A stretch of 64,000 nt of DNA from Dietzia natronolimnaea (GCF_039525805.1 NZ_BAAAHZ010000007.1), one strand, 5' to 3'; positions 8,583 to 17,913 are shown, counted from the first letter of the stretch. Notes: a model not told the origin generated them from the sequence alone. Numbers and translations are program-made.

Positions 8583-9107
8583 GTGGTGGACCGCGTGCTG
8601 AGGCTCCTCGTCCCCGTGGTCATAGGCCTGCTGTTCCTGGCGGTGATCGCGGGCTGGTTCTGGTACACCACGTGGCTGGTGCGGTCGGCGATCGACGAGC
8701 TCGCCCACCGCCGCAGACTCCTGGCCGGGGTGGATCCGCTACAGGTGACGGCGACGAAGGCACTCGCGTCCGCGGAGACCGCACACGACTCAGCCCACAG
8801 GGCACTGTCGCTGACGGTGGAGGCCTGGTACGACCTGCGCGAGAGCCGGGCGGTGGGGACCGCGCTGGTCGAGAGGTTTCCCAAGATCGAGGAGAGGGCA
8901 GCGCGGGACCCGGAATTCCTGGACGTGCTCGAGGATGCCGACGCGCTGCTCAACGATCCGAGGCCGGGATCGGAGGCGATCGACGACCTTCTAGTGCGCA
9001 CCGCCCGGATGGATGAGTTGAACCTGCGGCTCAGGCACCTGGTTCACCAGTACGACGCCGCCGGGAAGCGTGGGTTCGGACGCTTCTTCCCGCAGGGTCG
9101 GCAGTAG
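8583..9107 (+). CDS. Hypothetical N-terminally anchored membrane protein
   Basis: A 174-residue protein beginning at one of several closely spaced GTG codons (8583, 8586, 8595); the exact start is uncertain. A single hydrophobic helix (LLVPVVIGLLFLAVIAGWFWY) is followed by a soluble, Ala/Leu/Glu-rich domain that looks helical or coiled coil. It lies 25 bases after the tail-anchored protein gene and is probably in the same operon. Function unknown. Confidence 0.6.
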   Translation: MVDRVLRLLVPVVIGLLFLAVIAGWFWYTTWLVRSAIDELAHRRRLLAGVDPLQVTATKALASAETAHDSAHRALSLTVEAWYDLRESRAVGTALVERFPKIEERAARDPEFLDVLEDADALLNDPRPGSEAIDDLLVRTARMDELNLRLRHLVHQYDAAGKRGFGRFFPQGRQ

Positions 9108-9180
9108 GGGGAGCCGGGCGCATGGCAGCGCGATTGGGGCGCGCTGCGCAGGGAACTAGATCACGGACCGGAGACAACAC

Positions 9181-9212
9181 CGCCGCCGGCTCCTGGCACG
9201 GAGTCGGCGGCG
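9181..9212 (-). terminator. Hairpin terminator
   Basis: Arms CGCCGCCGGCTCC (9181-9193) and GGAGTCGGCGGCG (9200-9212) pair over 13 bases with one mismatch around a 6-base loop. It sits just downstream of the DUF4352-type gene on the minus strand and is followed there by a T-containing tract (TGTTGTCT). It may also stop transcription coming from 9107 on the plus strand. Confidence 0.6.
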
Positions 9213-9229
9213 GCGATGTGGGGTTGCTG

Positions 9230-10219
9230 TTACTCGACGGCTACGAAGACCTCGCCACCGAACGTGCCGAGTTCGAGACGCAGGAGGCCAGCTGCGCCCT
9301 CGGGTATTGCAAGATCGACGTTTCCAGTGGCGGAGGCTCCGCTGTAAAGCTCCCCCTCCAGCGGGTCCGGGGTTACAGCGGCATGGTCGAAGGACCGGAT
9401 TACGTTTCCGCTGTCGGTCACAAACGCGACCCCGATGAAGTCGACCAGGCTGGAGCCTTCGCCGATATAGGTGGCTGTGAGGTTGACCAGCGCGTACTGG
9501 CTCCCAACCGGCGGGGGGTCGTTGAATTGGTTGGCCGCCATCACTTGGTCTGTGGCATTTCGCGTGAAGCCGTTGACGACGACCTCCCATTGGTCGCCCG
9601 AAACCGCGTCGCCGATTGCGGCCGGGTTTTCTCGCGAACCGATCGCACTGCCGGCGTCTGGTGTTCCGACGTCAGCGCTCTCGGCGTCGGAAGCTCCCTC
9701 TCCGTCGGCGCGTGACACCGTGACGTCTTCGTTGAAAGCGTCATCAAATGCGTCTCCGACTACGGTGACAAAGAAGGCCATCGCGAGGATTGTTCCGACA
9801 ATTGAGACGATTACCGCTGCGATCGCGGTGCCCTTGGGCTTTCCACTCATGAAGAGCCCGACCAAGCCCAGGATGAAACCAATAGGTAGGAGAATCCATC
9901 CGATGATCGCCGCCCCGGGCACGACCGACATGATTGCGCCGAGGATCGCGACAACCAGGCCAATGATGCCCACTGTGTTCCGCTGCTTCGGGTTCTTGTC
10001 GTTCGGATAGGGTGCATTTCCGTGCGGGGGAGTCTGCCCGCTGTAGGGCTGCTGCGGGCCGTACTGACTGCCGTACGGATTCTGGGACCCGATGGGACTG
10101 CCGAAGCTGGGGGACGACTGCTGGTAAGGCTGGTGCTGAGGGGTGCGATTATCGCCGGAGGGTGTCTGGCCGGATTTGCTATCCGGACGGCCTGTCCAAG
10201 GGGATTGAGGATCTGACAT
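9230..10219 (-). CDS. DUF4190/DUF4352-type membrane-anchored protein
   Basis: About 329 residues from the ATG at 10219 (MSDPQSPWTG); in-frame ATGs 6 and 36 bases upstream are alternatives. The N-terminal about 90 residues are Pro/Gln/Gly/Tyr-rich and disordered (QYGPQQPYSGQTPP). Two or three hydrophobic helices follow (NTVGIIGLVVAILGAIMSVV, IIGWILLPIGFILGLVGLF, TAIAAVIVSIVGTILAMAFF). The extracellular C-terminus is a DUF4352-like immunoglobulin fold (QWEVVVNGFTRNATDQV, SQYALVNLTATYIGEGS). Related proteins are found in Gram-positive cell envelopes and have no known enzymatic role. Confidence 0.8.
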   Translation of the reverse strand: MSDPQSPWTGRPDSKSGQTPSGDNRTPQHQPYQQSSPSFGSPIGSQNPYGSQYGPQQPYSGQTPPHGNAPYPNDKNPKQRNTVGIIGLVVAILGAIMSVVPGAAIIGWILLPIGFILGLVGLFMSGKPKGTAIAAVIVSIVGTILAMAFFVTVVGDAFDDAFNEDVTVSRADGEGASDAESADVGTPDAGSAIGSRENPAAIGDAVSGDQWEVVVNGFTRNATDQVMAANQFNDPPPVGSQYALVNLTATYIGEGSSLVDFIGVAFVTDSGNVIRSFDHAAVTPDPLEGELYSGASATGNVDLAIPEGAAGLLRLELGTFGGEVFVAVE

Positions 10220-10255
10220 GTACATAAGGATTACATGAAACGTCTCTGATTTCAT

Positions 10256-10573
10256 AACTTTCTCTAAGTTTGCGCCGTGCTGCTACTTCCATCCGAAACT
10301 CGGGACCGCTATCCGTGCGGGCCTTTTACCAGGAAAGACACTCGCAGCTTCGGCTGTCCGCAGGCGCGGCACACCAGCTGGACCAGACGTGGAAGCAAGT
10401 GCTTACCGGATCGGGCCCATGGCTCGTCACGTCAAGTAACCCCATCACGCTGTGGGCACGCTAGTGGAGAGCGGCTGTCACTCTTCAGTTGGATGCTCAC
10501 GCTTGAAGTCCGGGCCATTGTTCGGCGGGGCCAGCCTCTGGGCTGCTCCGGCGGCACCTGTGGGCTGGTTGGG
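10256..10573. other. Intergenic region, no gene seen
   Basis: No supported reading frame, RNA gene or strong hairpin was found in this 318-base gap between the DUF4352-type gene and the next short coding remnant. It must contain the promoter of the minus-strand DUF4352-type gene close to 10256. Confidence 0.4.
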
Positions 10574-10909
10574 TTAGTCCGACTGGAATCGCGACCGCAG
10601 GGTGATCACGCCACTGGCCGGAACGGTCCGACTCCAGTTAATGCCCATTACGTTGTCGTGGTCATAGGACAGCGAAGTGCCGTCGTAGTCGCCATCGGAC
10701 TTGGCGACGGCCCAGATCTGGCTGCAGTTCGTTTCCTGGCGAAGAGCGTCTCCGGAGAGGTCGGTGAACGCTATGCGGCGACCGTTGGAGGCGTTGCAGG
10801 AGACGGAGTTGGCGTAGATCGACGCGGTGCCGTGGTCGTTGTTCGCAAGGTAGCAGTCGACGGTCCTGTAATTCTTGACGTCTTTCGCGGCCGCAGTCGT
10901 GTTCCGCAC
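10574..10909 (-). pseudogene. Secreted-type protein lacking its N-terminus
   Basis: A 111-residue frame with protein-like composition: three Cys (DCYLANN, VSCNAS, TNCSQIW) and beta-rich Asn/Asp/Ser content, typical of an exported domain. The only start codon is a GTG at 10909, yet the same frame stays open for about 35 more codons upstream (LDIATSPPDSWTAGP) until a TGA near 11020, with no ATG, GTG or TTG and no signal peptide. I read it as a gene that has lost its 5' end, although an intracellular short protein cannot be excluded. Family unknown. Confidence 0.4.
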
Positions 10910-11056
10910 TGGGCCCGCGGTCCATGAATCAGGAGGTGAAGTAGCTATGTCCAGTGAGATCTTGGGATGGCTTGTTGTGGAGCTAATACAAGCTCACGCC
11001 GTCGCTCGGGCCGATCAGGAAGCTCTGACCGGGGGCGAGTCGAGCAGCCGGTGGGC

Positions 11057-13759
11057 CTACAGATCCCCTGGCAGCTTGTCGCGCCGGATGTCCCGCCACG
11101 ACGACTGCCGCAGCACCCCGTCCTCGGTGAACCCCTGGTGGCGGACCTCCACCACGAGCTTGGGCAACACCCAGATGGCGTCACGACGGGCGTCGGACGG
11201 CAGGTCCTCGAGGAACGGACTCGAGCGGCGGCGCAGCGGTTCGAGCTCCTCGAGCAGAGCCTTGCCCTGCCGGTCGGAGAAGCCGGTGCCCACGCGGCCG
11301 ATGTAGGTGAGCCCGGTCTGTGCGGGCAGCCCGAGCAGCAGTGAACCGAGTGAACCGGAACGCCCACCCTTGCCTGGTCGCCAGCCGCCGATGACGGCCT
11401 CGGTGGTGGTGAGCAGCTTCTCCTTGAGCCACGTCTTGGCCCGCCTGCCCGACTGGTAGTGCGAGTCCCGGCGCTTGGCCACGATGCCCTCCCAGCCGAA
11501 CTCCTCTGCCTCGTCCAGTGCGCGGTCGCCGGGGCCGTCGAGAACCCCCGGCACGTGCACTCGCTCGACCTCTTCCAGCGCCGGAGTCAGCAGGTCCAAC
11601 ACCTCGCGACGCCGATCCCACCGCTCGCGGCGGAGGTCCACGCCGTCGAGTCCCAGGACATCAAAGACGAACAGGTGGACCGGGCCGATCGACGAGTCGT
11701 CTCCTTCCGCGGCGGCCTGCTTGGCGAGTGCGGAGAACTCGGGCACGCCGTCCGGGCCCGGCACCACGAGTTCGCCGTCGAGCACCGCGGGTTTCCCGAT
11801 CGCCTGCGCCAGCCCGGGGAAGCCGTCGGCCAGCCAGTCCATCGGGTTGCCGTTGCGGCTCATCAACCGACTCTGCCGGCCATCGGTCGCCACGGTCACG
11901 CGGTAGCCGTCCCACTTGCCCTCGAAGGCCCACTTGTCCTCGGGCAGGGATGTCACCGACCCAGAGGTGGGGATCATCGGCAGTGGGGGAGCGTCGGGGC
12001 GGCCGGCCATGTCCGAGTCGCGGGTCGGCTCATCGTCCGAGCCGCTGGACGACGACTTGCTCGAGCCGCGGGGAGACGACTTGTCTGAGCCGCCAGAACG
12101 ATCGTCATCCGAGGGATAGGACGACTTCGGGTTGTCGCGCCCGCCGTAGAAGGAGTCCGGCGACTGGTCCTTCATGTACTGCACGATCCACTGGTTCTTC
12201 TCGGCGCTCGTGCGTACCAGCACGTACCGACCGGAGACCTTGTCGCCGTTGAGCCGCACGATGATCTCGTCCTCGCGCCACTTCTCGCACTCGTAGGTTC
12301 CGCGGTCCCAGACGGTCATGGTCCCGGCGCCGTATTCGCCCTTGGGAATGGTGCCCTCGAACGTCTCGTAACCCAGCGGGTGGTCCTCGGTGTTGACGGC
12401 CAGCCGCCGGTCTTTGGGCTCGGTCGGCAGATTCTTGGGCACGGCCCACGAGGCCAGCACGCCGTGATGCTCGAGCCGCAGGTCGAAGTGCAGGCGGCGG
12501 GCGTGGTGCTCCTGGATTACGAAGATCGGGCCGTCGCCGTCGGAGCGGTCGGTGTCCACCTCACCGTCGAACGGTTCCGGAGTCTTGCGGCGATCGCGCT
12601 TGCGGCGGTACTCCTCGAGGCTGGTCACCACCGCATCGGCGTCGGTCGGTCCGGCGTCGCAGCCCTCCTCGGCCGCCGCGCGGGTGGAGTTTTCGCTGCC
12701 GGAGTCGTCGCCGCCAGAATCGGAACCGTCGGAATCGGCGCCGGAAGAATCGGAACCGCCGCGCTCGGGGTCCCCGTCCTCTGATGACGACGACGAGCTC
12801 TTCTTGCTGCCTCCCGACTTCTTGGCCCGCGATGCCGACGACTTCTTGGCGGCACCCTTCGTGGACGCGCCGCCCTTCTTCGCCGGCCCCTCCAGGCCTT
12901 CGAGCAGGTCGCCCTCGGACTCCAGTCGCTTGAGCATCTCGTCCCAGTGCAGGTGCGTGAGCCCGCCGTCGCCGAGTTCCTCCCACGAACGCGGGGCAGC
13001 GACCCACGGCTCGGCGCGACCGCGCAGTGAGTAGGGCGCCACGGTGGTCTTAGCGCCGCTGTTCTGGCTCCAGTCCACGAACACTTTGCCATCGCGGATC
13101 GAGCGCTTCATGGTGGCGGTGACCAGGTCCGGCGTCTGCTTGGCCAGAGACTGGGCGATCTGCTTGGCCACCGCGGAGGCGCCCTTGGACGAGACGGCCT
13201 TGTCCAGGCGGGCGTAGAGGTGGATGCCCTTGGATCCGCTGGTCACGGCGAAGGCGTCCAGTCCGGCCTCGGAGAGGAGATCTCGGACGCGCAGTGCGAC
13301 CTTCGCCGTCGTATCCAGGTCGACGTCCTGGCCGGGGTCCAGGTCGATGACGATCCGCCTGGTCCGCCCCGGCTCGCCGTCGGACAGGGTCCACTGGGGA
13401 ACGTGCAGCTCGAGCGCGGCCTGCTGGGCGAACCACGCCAGCGTGGCGGGGGAGTCGAGCACCGGGTAGGTGACCGTGCGCGAGGAGTGCTCGATCGCCA
13501 CCCGCGACACCCAGTCGGGCGCGTGGGAGGGCAGGTTCTTCTCGAAGAACGACTTGTCCTCGGTGCCGTCGGGCCAGCGCTTGCGCGTCACCGGACGCTG
13601 GCCGGCGTACGTCATGAGGTGCGGCGCCACGGCGAGGTAGTACTCCAGCACGTCGGCCTTGGTGGTGCCGGTCGCGTCGTAGAGCACCTTGTCGGGGTGG
13701 GTGAACCGCACGGTCCGCCCGTCGACCTCGACCGACTCCTTGCCGCCCTTACTCGCCAT
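11057..13759 (-). CDS. ligD: Multidomain non-homologous end-joining DNA ligase LigD
   Basis: A 900-residue protein from the ATG at 13759; a TTG at 13804 would add 15 residues. Domain order is polymerase, phosphoesterase, ligase, as in mycobacteria. The primase-polymerase domain carries the metal-binding IDLDPG near residue 138. The 3'-phosphoesterase begins near residue 410 with EHHARRLHFDLRLEHHG. The ligase has the nucleotidyl Lys in EGKWDGYR (about residue 615) and EGIVAKRRDSHYQ. It repairs double-strand breaks together with Ku, here encoded 17 kb away at 31164. Two long low-complexity linkers (about 293-365, Ser/Asp/Lys-rich, and about 550-586) separate the domains. It is divergent from the DUF262 pair. 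Confidence 0.95.
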   Translation of the reverse strand: MASKGGKESVEVDGRTVRFTHPDKVLYDATGTTKADVLEYYLAVAPHLMTYAGQRPVTRKRWPDGTEDKSFFEKNLPSHAPDWVSRVAIEHSSRTVTYPVLDSPATLAWFAQQAALELHVPQWTLSDGEPGRTRRIVIDLDPGQDVDLDTTAKVALRVRDLLSEAGLDAFAVTSGSKGIHLYARLDKAVSSKGASAVAKQIAQSLAKQTPDLVTATMKRSIRDGKVFVDWSQNSGAKTTVAPYSLRGRAEPWVAAPRSWEELGDGGLTHLHWDEMLKRLESEGDLLEGLEGPAKKGGASTKGAAKKSSASRAKKSGGSKKSSSSSSEDGDPERGGSDSSGADSDGSDSGGDDSGSENSTRAAAEEGCDAGPTDADAVVTSLEEYRRKRDRRKTPEPFDGEVDTDRSDGDGPIFVIQEHHARRLHFDLRLEHHGVLASWAVPKNLPTEPKDRRLAVNTEDHPLGYETFEGTIPKGEYGAGTMTVWDRGTYECEKWREDEIIVRLNGDKVSGRYVLVRTSAEKNQWIVQYMKDQSPDSFYGGRDNPKSSYPSDDDRSGGSDKSSPRGSSKSSSSGSDDEPTRDSDMAGRPDAPPLPMIPTSGSVTSLPEDKWAFEGKWDGYRVTVATDGRQSRLMSRNGNPMDWLADGFPGLAQAIGKPAVLDGELVVPGPDGVPEFSALAKQAAAEGDDSSIGPVHLFVFDVLGLDGVDLRRERWDRRREVLDLLTPALEEVERVHVPGVLDGPGDRALDEAEEFGWEGIVAKRRDSHYQSGRRAKTWLKEKLLTTTEAVIGGWRPGKGGRSGSLGSLLLGLPAQTGLTYIGRVGTGFSDRQGKALLEELEPLRRRSSPFLEDLPSDARRDAIWVLPKLVVEVRHQGFTEDGVLRQSSWRDIRRDKLPGDL

Positions 13760-13873
13760 GGGTCCACTCTTGCGGGATCGGGCGGGTTTGTCATCCGCGA
13801 CCAACGGCGAAGTGCGGGAACGTCATCCGCCGTTGGCTGCGGGCTCGTGGTGGCCGACGGTTAGGGTCGGCCT

Positions 13874-15238
13874 GTGGCGATTGATGAAGAACTGCTGAAA
13901 TTCCGGTCGGTGGACCACTTGTTCGACGAGTTCGGTGTCCGACTGTGTGTCCCCGGGTTCCAGCGGCCCTACAGCTGGAAGCCGCACAACGCACTGCAGC
14001 TGTGTAGGGACGTGTCGCGTGCGCTCGAGGAGAATCCACACGACGACTACGTGCTGGGCACGGTGATTCTGCATCGCGAAGTAGGGGCCGACGGGCTCGC
14101 GGACTACAACATCGTCGACGGTCAGCAGCGGTTGGTGACTCTGTCGGTGCTGCGCTGCCTGCTGAACAGTGAGGGGAAGCAGCCGGTTCCCGACACGCAG
14201 ACCCCACTCGCGGCGGTCACCCGGGAGATGAGTCGTTACGTCCGGGAGCTCTCCGGTGAGGCTGTGGATTTCAAGAACTACCTGGCCAAGCGGTGCACCC
14301 TTCTCGTGGTGGTCACCGACGACGAGGACGAGGCGTTCCAATTCTTCGACTCCCAGAACTATCGCGGTAAGTCACTGCGCCCACACGACCTCCTCAAGGC
14401 GTTTCACCTTCGCGAGATGCGGGATCAGAGCATCGAACGTCAGGTCGCAGCGGTCTCCGGATGGGAAGACATCGGTGAAGGCAAACTCGACGATCTGTTC
14501 ACGGGCGTGCTCGCACGAATTCTGAGGTGGAGTCGTCACGAACGGAGTCTCGACTTCACCCAGGACGACATCCCGATGTTCAAGGGCCTCCTTGCTGGTC
14601 GTCCGGGGACGCCGGCAGCTGACTACCACCGGGCTGCGCAGTTGCTCGTCCCGGGAGTCGCAGTGTGGCGCGGAGACGCGGCCGGTGATCAAGGGCCGCA
14701 CCACGAGGAGCAAGCCGAGCGCCGACAACGCGATGACCAGCGAATCAGGTTCCAACTCGACGCCCCGATCCTGGCTGGCGAACACTTCTTCGAGATGGTC
14801 GCGTTCATGCAGAGCGAAGTCTCCCGGCTCCACGCCAGATACTTCGGCGGGGCCTCCGACGATACCGGCCATACGACGACGGTTCTGGGTCCGTTTTCCA
14901 CCGACCCGAGATACCGATACTGCAACGAGCTCTTTCTCTGCGCTGTCCTTTACTACAGCAACAAGTTCTCGGAGGGGGACCTCCATCGCAACGCTCCCGC
15001 GATCGCACGATGGGCGTACGCGCCGAGGTTGGAGAAGACTCGACTGGGGTGGCGGACGGTCGACAACCACGCGCGTGGCCAGTCGGACGGCAGGAGTGCG
15101 GTGCACCCCGACAATCTGTTCGCCCGCATTCGCAATGCGTTCACGTCCGGCGAGCTCGGCCTCGAGGACATCACCCTCAGCGTCCACAGTGACAAGTACG
15201 ACGCACTGCACCGCATCCTCGAAAGCGCAGAGCTATGA
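13874..15238 (+). CDS. DUF262 protein (first of an overlapping pair)
   Basis: A 454-residue protein starting at GTG 13874. The N-terminal DUF262 (GmrS/ParB-like) domain shows VPGFQRPYSWKP near residue 33 and the nucleotide-binding signature DGQQRLVTL near residue 81. The second half has QLDAPILAGEHFFEM and further helical segments, but no C-terminal DUF1524/HNH motif. DUF262 domains hydrolyse NTPs and occur in phage-defence proteins such as GmrSD, BrxU and SspE. The last four bases overlap the start of a second DUF262 gene, so the two are a translational unit. Defence function is inferred from family and arrangement. Confidence 0.85.
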   Translation: MAIDEELLKFRSVDHLFDEFGVRLCVPGFQRPYSWKPHNALQLCRDVSRALEENPHDDYVLGTVILHREVGADGLADYNIVDGQQRLVTLSVLRCLLNSEGKQPVPDTQTPLAAVTREMSRYVRELSGEAVDFKNYLAKRCTLLVVVTDDEDEAFQFFDSQNYRGKSLRPHDLLKAFHLREMRDQSIERQVAAVSGWEDIGEGKLDDLFTGVLARILRWSRHERSLDFTQDDIPMFKGLLAGRPGTPAADYHRAAQLLVPGVAVWRGDAAGDQGPHHEEQAERRQRDDQRIRFQLDAPILAGEHFFEMVAFMQSEVSRLHARYFGGASDDTGHTTTVLGPFSTDPRYRYCNELFLCAVLYYSNKFSEGDLHRNAPAIARWAYAPRLEKTRLGWRTVDNHARGQSDGRSAVHPDNLFARIRNAFTSGELGLEDITLSVHSDKYDALHRILESAEL

Positions 15239-17136
15239 CTACCTCCGCACAACAGGCGAATGCTCTCTCGGTCGGCGAGCTCTTCTCTGGGGCGGACCGC
15301 TACGTGATCCCGCTCTACCAGCGCAATTACACCTGGGGCGAGGAGCAGATCCACCAACTGGTCGCAGACATACGGACCGCTTATCGCGAGGATCCGCACT
15401 CCACCTACCACCTGGGCAACCTCGTCGTGTCACCCAGGAAGGACAACCTCTTCGAGGTGATCGACGGCCAGCAGCGTCTCACCACCCTGTTCCTGCTCCT
15501 CGCCCATCTGGACCGGGCTCCCGGCGGGCCCGACCAGCCCGCACCCCCGGGGTACGAGGCGCGACCCGTGGCCACCGAGACACTTCGGCTTCTTCCGAAG
15601 GTGGTCGAGGACGTAGTAGATCCGGAGGGGGTTGACCTGGTGATCGCCGCGGCGTCGGCCCTGATCCACACGCTCGTGTCCGGCGACGACGACGCGGCAG
15701 AAGACTTCACCGCAGAATTCGTGAAGTACGTGAAGAGCTCGGTGAAGCTCGTCCGGATGACGATTCCCCGGAGCACGGACCTCAACCGGTACTTCGAGGT
15801 CATGAACACCCGTGGGGTCCAGCTCTCACCGGTCGACATCGTCAAGGCGCGGCTGATGAAACAGCTGGATTCAGAGGATCGACGGGTCTTCGACATCGTG
15901 TGGCGCGGCTGCTCGGACATGTCGAGGTACGTGCAGATGAGCGTGGCCCCGCGCGACACGGCCCTCCGCGAGAGAGCCTTCGGGCCGAACTGGACAGTGA
16001 GGCCTGAGGACTTCACCGATCTGAAGGCAAGACTCGGCACCACGACCGCAATGGAGTCGACAGCTGGGGCCGAACCGATGAGGTTGCAGGAGGCGGTCGG
16101 CGCGTACTTGACCGACAGTCGTGGTCTCGACGTGGAGCAGGATGAGGAAGCCGATCGCTTCTCCTCGCAGGTCGGCTTCGAGGTGTTCCTCCTCCATGTG
16201 CTCGCGGCGATGGGCCCGGGGGAAGAAGGGGAAAGGCAGCTCGATGACAGGAAACTGATCGCCAGATTCACCGCGGTCATAGACAGGATCTCCGCAGAGC
16301 ATCCGTCGTCGCTGGATGGGTGGGTCAAGAACTTCGCCGTGGCGCTGCTGCGCTATCGAATGATCTTCGATAGTTATGTGATCAAACGAGACAGCACGCT
16401 CCATCCGGGGTCGGATGCGGAGAGTGACGACACGGTGGGGGACTGGTCTCTCCACACGCTGGAGAGCGATGGACGGTCCACCCCGAAGCCCAGATATCGA
16501 CACACGTTCCCCGATGACGCCGCGCAGAAGAAGATCGTCCTGCTGCAATCCGCTCTGCGCATCACCTACACGTCCCCGCGAGGAATGCACTGGATCACGG
16601 ACGTCCTCCGGTTTGTCGCGTCGACCCCCGATGTCAGGGCGGAGGAGTTCTTGGCATTCATCCAGGAGTGGACGAGGTCCAGGGTGAGGGCGGCCATGAA
16701 CGCGGGGCCGGACGGGAGCTTCCCCTCCGGATTCGGCACCCCGCGGATCTTGTTCACCTATCTGGATTACCTGTTGGTGAAGGACTCGCGGAGGGACTAC
16801 CGCTTCGGGTACCGGAACTCGGTCGAGCATTTCCTCCCGCAGACCTGGGACCGCGAGAAGAGCGCTGACCAGTTTCACTTGACCGATCAGTCGCTGCTGA
16901 ACGACTTCGGTAATCTCGCTCTGGTCTCCGTCAGCGCCAACTCGAAGTTCAGCAACAACACCCCCTTGGAGAAGGCTCAACTTCATGGTGCGAAGGCGCA
17001 GAGCCCCAAGCTGGCACTCATGTGTCAGAAGCTGGAGGACGCTGGACGGCAGTGGAAAGACGCGGAGGTCAAATCTCACCGCGAAGAGATGCTCGATCTT
17101 CTCCTAGCTGACGTGGCCGGTATTGACGCCCGCTGA
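15235..17136 (+). CDS. DUF262-DUF1524 (HNH nuclease) protein
   Basis: A 633-residue protein. The DUF262 motifs are VIPLYQRNYTWGEEQI (about 22-38) and DGQQRLTTLFLLLAHL (about 76). A long helical middle follows, containing NRYFEVMNTRGVQLSPVDIV. The C-terminal DUF1524 HNH-type nuclease shows SVEHFLPQ (about 529), LLNDFGNLALVSVSANSK and NTPLEKA. This is the architecture of GmrSD-like type IV restriction enzymes and SspE, which sense or cut modified DNA or nick invading DNA. It overlaps the upstream DUF262 gene by ATGA. The GC content is slightly below that of neighbouring housekeeping genes, fitting a mobile defence island. Confidence 0.88.
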   Translation: MTTSAQQANALSVGELFSGADRYVIPLYQRNYTWGEEQIHQLVADIRTAYREDPHSTYHLGNLVVSPRKDNLFEVIDGQQRLTTLFLLLAHLDRAPGGPDQPAPPGYEARPVATETLRLLPKVVEDVVDPEGVDLVIAAASALIHTLVSGDDDAAEDFTAEFVKYVKSSVKLVRMTIPRSTDLNRYFEVMNTRGVQLSPVDIVKARLMKQLDSEDRRVFDIVWRGCSDMSRYVQMSVAPRDTALRERAFGPNWTVRPEDFTDLKARLGTTTAMESTAGAEPMRLQEAVGAYLTDSRGLDVEQDEEADRFSSQVGFEVFLLHVLAAMGPGEEGERQLDDRKLIARFTAVIDRISAEHPSSLDGWVKNFAVALLRYRMIFDSYVIKRDSTLHPGSDAESDDTVGDWSLHTLESDGRSTPKPRYRHTFPDDAAQKKIVLLQSALRITYTSPRGMHWITDVLRFVASTPDVRAEEFLAFIQEWTRSRVRAAMNAGPDGSFPSGFGTPRILFTYLDYLLVKDSRRDYRFGYRNSVEHFLPQTWDREKSADQFHLTDQSLLNDFGNLALVSVSANSKFSNNTPLEKAQLHGAKAQSPKLALMCQKLEDAGRQWKDAEVKSHREEMLDLLLADVAGIDAR

Positions 17137-17263
17137 ATTGGGCCTCGACTTCATGTCAGCCGTCGCTTGACTGAGGGCCTAAACGACTTGCTATCGGGGC
17201 TGTCACGCCAGCGTTCGGCGGGGGGTACCACAGTGCCGAGTTGCTGTCGGCCCATGCTTTGAT

Positions 17264-17650
17264 CTAACCCGCGGCGCCAGGCTTTACCGTTCCATCTGGA
17301 TTGATCGCGGAGGGCACGAACTCAACCCATCGCGCGGGATTGGGTGATCCCATAAAAGTGCACCGCAGCCTGTTCGGGGAGATCTCCCCGATCCGTGAAG
17401 AAGGACAGATGTCGCCCGGCCTTGGATCAGGAGCGACGGCAGGAGCTTGTGTCGACGGTAGGTGAAACTCCCACAGGAACGGATATGGCAACGGTGGTAG
17501 TTGCCAGATGGGAATGTCGAATGGCCGTGGAACGACAACCGGATCGACTACTGAACCGGCGGGAGGTTGAGCCATTGCAACTGGTGCGAAGGTCAGTGCA
17601 GAACCCATCGCTGACGCTGCGACGATTAGTTTGGTTAGTAAACGTTGCAT
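17264..17650 (-). CDS. Small secreted Pro-rich protein
   Basis: A 128-residue protein with a clear Sec signal peptide (MQRLLTKLIVAASAMGSALT through AMA, cleavage near residue 27). The mature part is Pro-rich (IWQLPPLPYPFLWEFHLP) with a single pair of Cys (GDICPSS, RLRCTF). The ATG at 17650 is the first Met and starts the signal peptide. No family recognised. It is convergent with the DUF262 operon. Confidence 0.65.
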   Translation of the reverse strand: MQRLLTKLIVAASAMGSALTFAPVAMAQPPAGSVVDPVVVPRPFDIPIWQLPPLPYPFLWEFHLPSTQAPAVAPDPRPGDICPSSRIGEISPNRLRCTFMGSPNPARWVEFVPSAINPDGTVKPGAAG

Positions 17651-17786
17651 TGCAGTCCGATCTAACAGTGTATGGGAGCACTACTTTAGCTCTTGGTAAT
17701 TGGTTACTCTTTCGAACGGCCCGTACTTCCAGCAGCCCGATAGGGAGAAAGGGAGCGACGCACGGCCTGTCGTCTGACGCGCCCGG

Positions 17787-17891
17787 GACCCCCGCCCCGA
17801 GACTGAGGCCGAGGGCGCAGGCGGTGACGATGACAACGGCAACCCGGCGCCCTAACTCGGACGAGACCCGCCGGGCTACAAGCCAGCCGAC
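17787..17891 (-). pseudogene. Fragment of a TauE/SafE-type permease gene
   Basis: Minus-strand codons read VGWLVARRVSSELGRRVAVV and then IVTACALGLSLGAGV. This closely matches the C-terminus of the intact TauE/SafE permease encoded at 28898-29665 (GGLVARRVTAEAGRRVAVVV). No other part of the gene is present and the frame continues into unrelated sequence, so this is a 3' relic of a second copy or a homologue. Confidence 0.5.
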
Positions 17892-17913
17892 CGGCGAGAT
17901 TCGTCCCCGTGCC

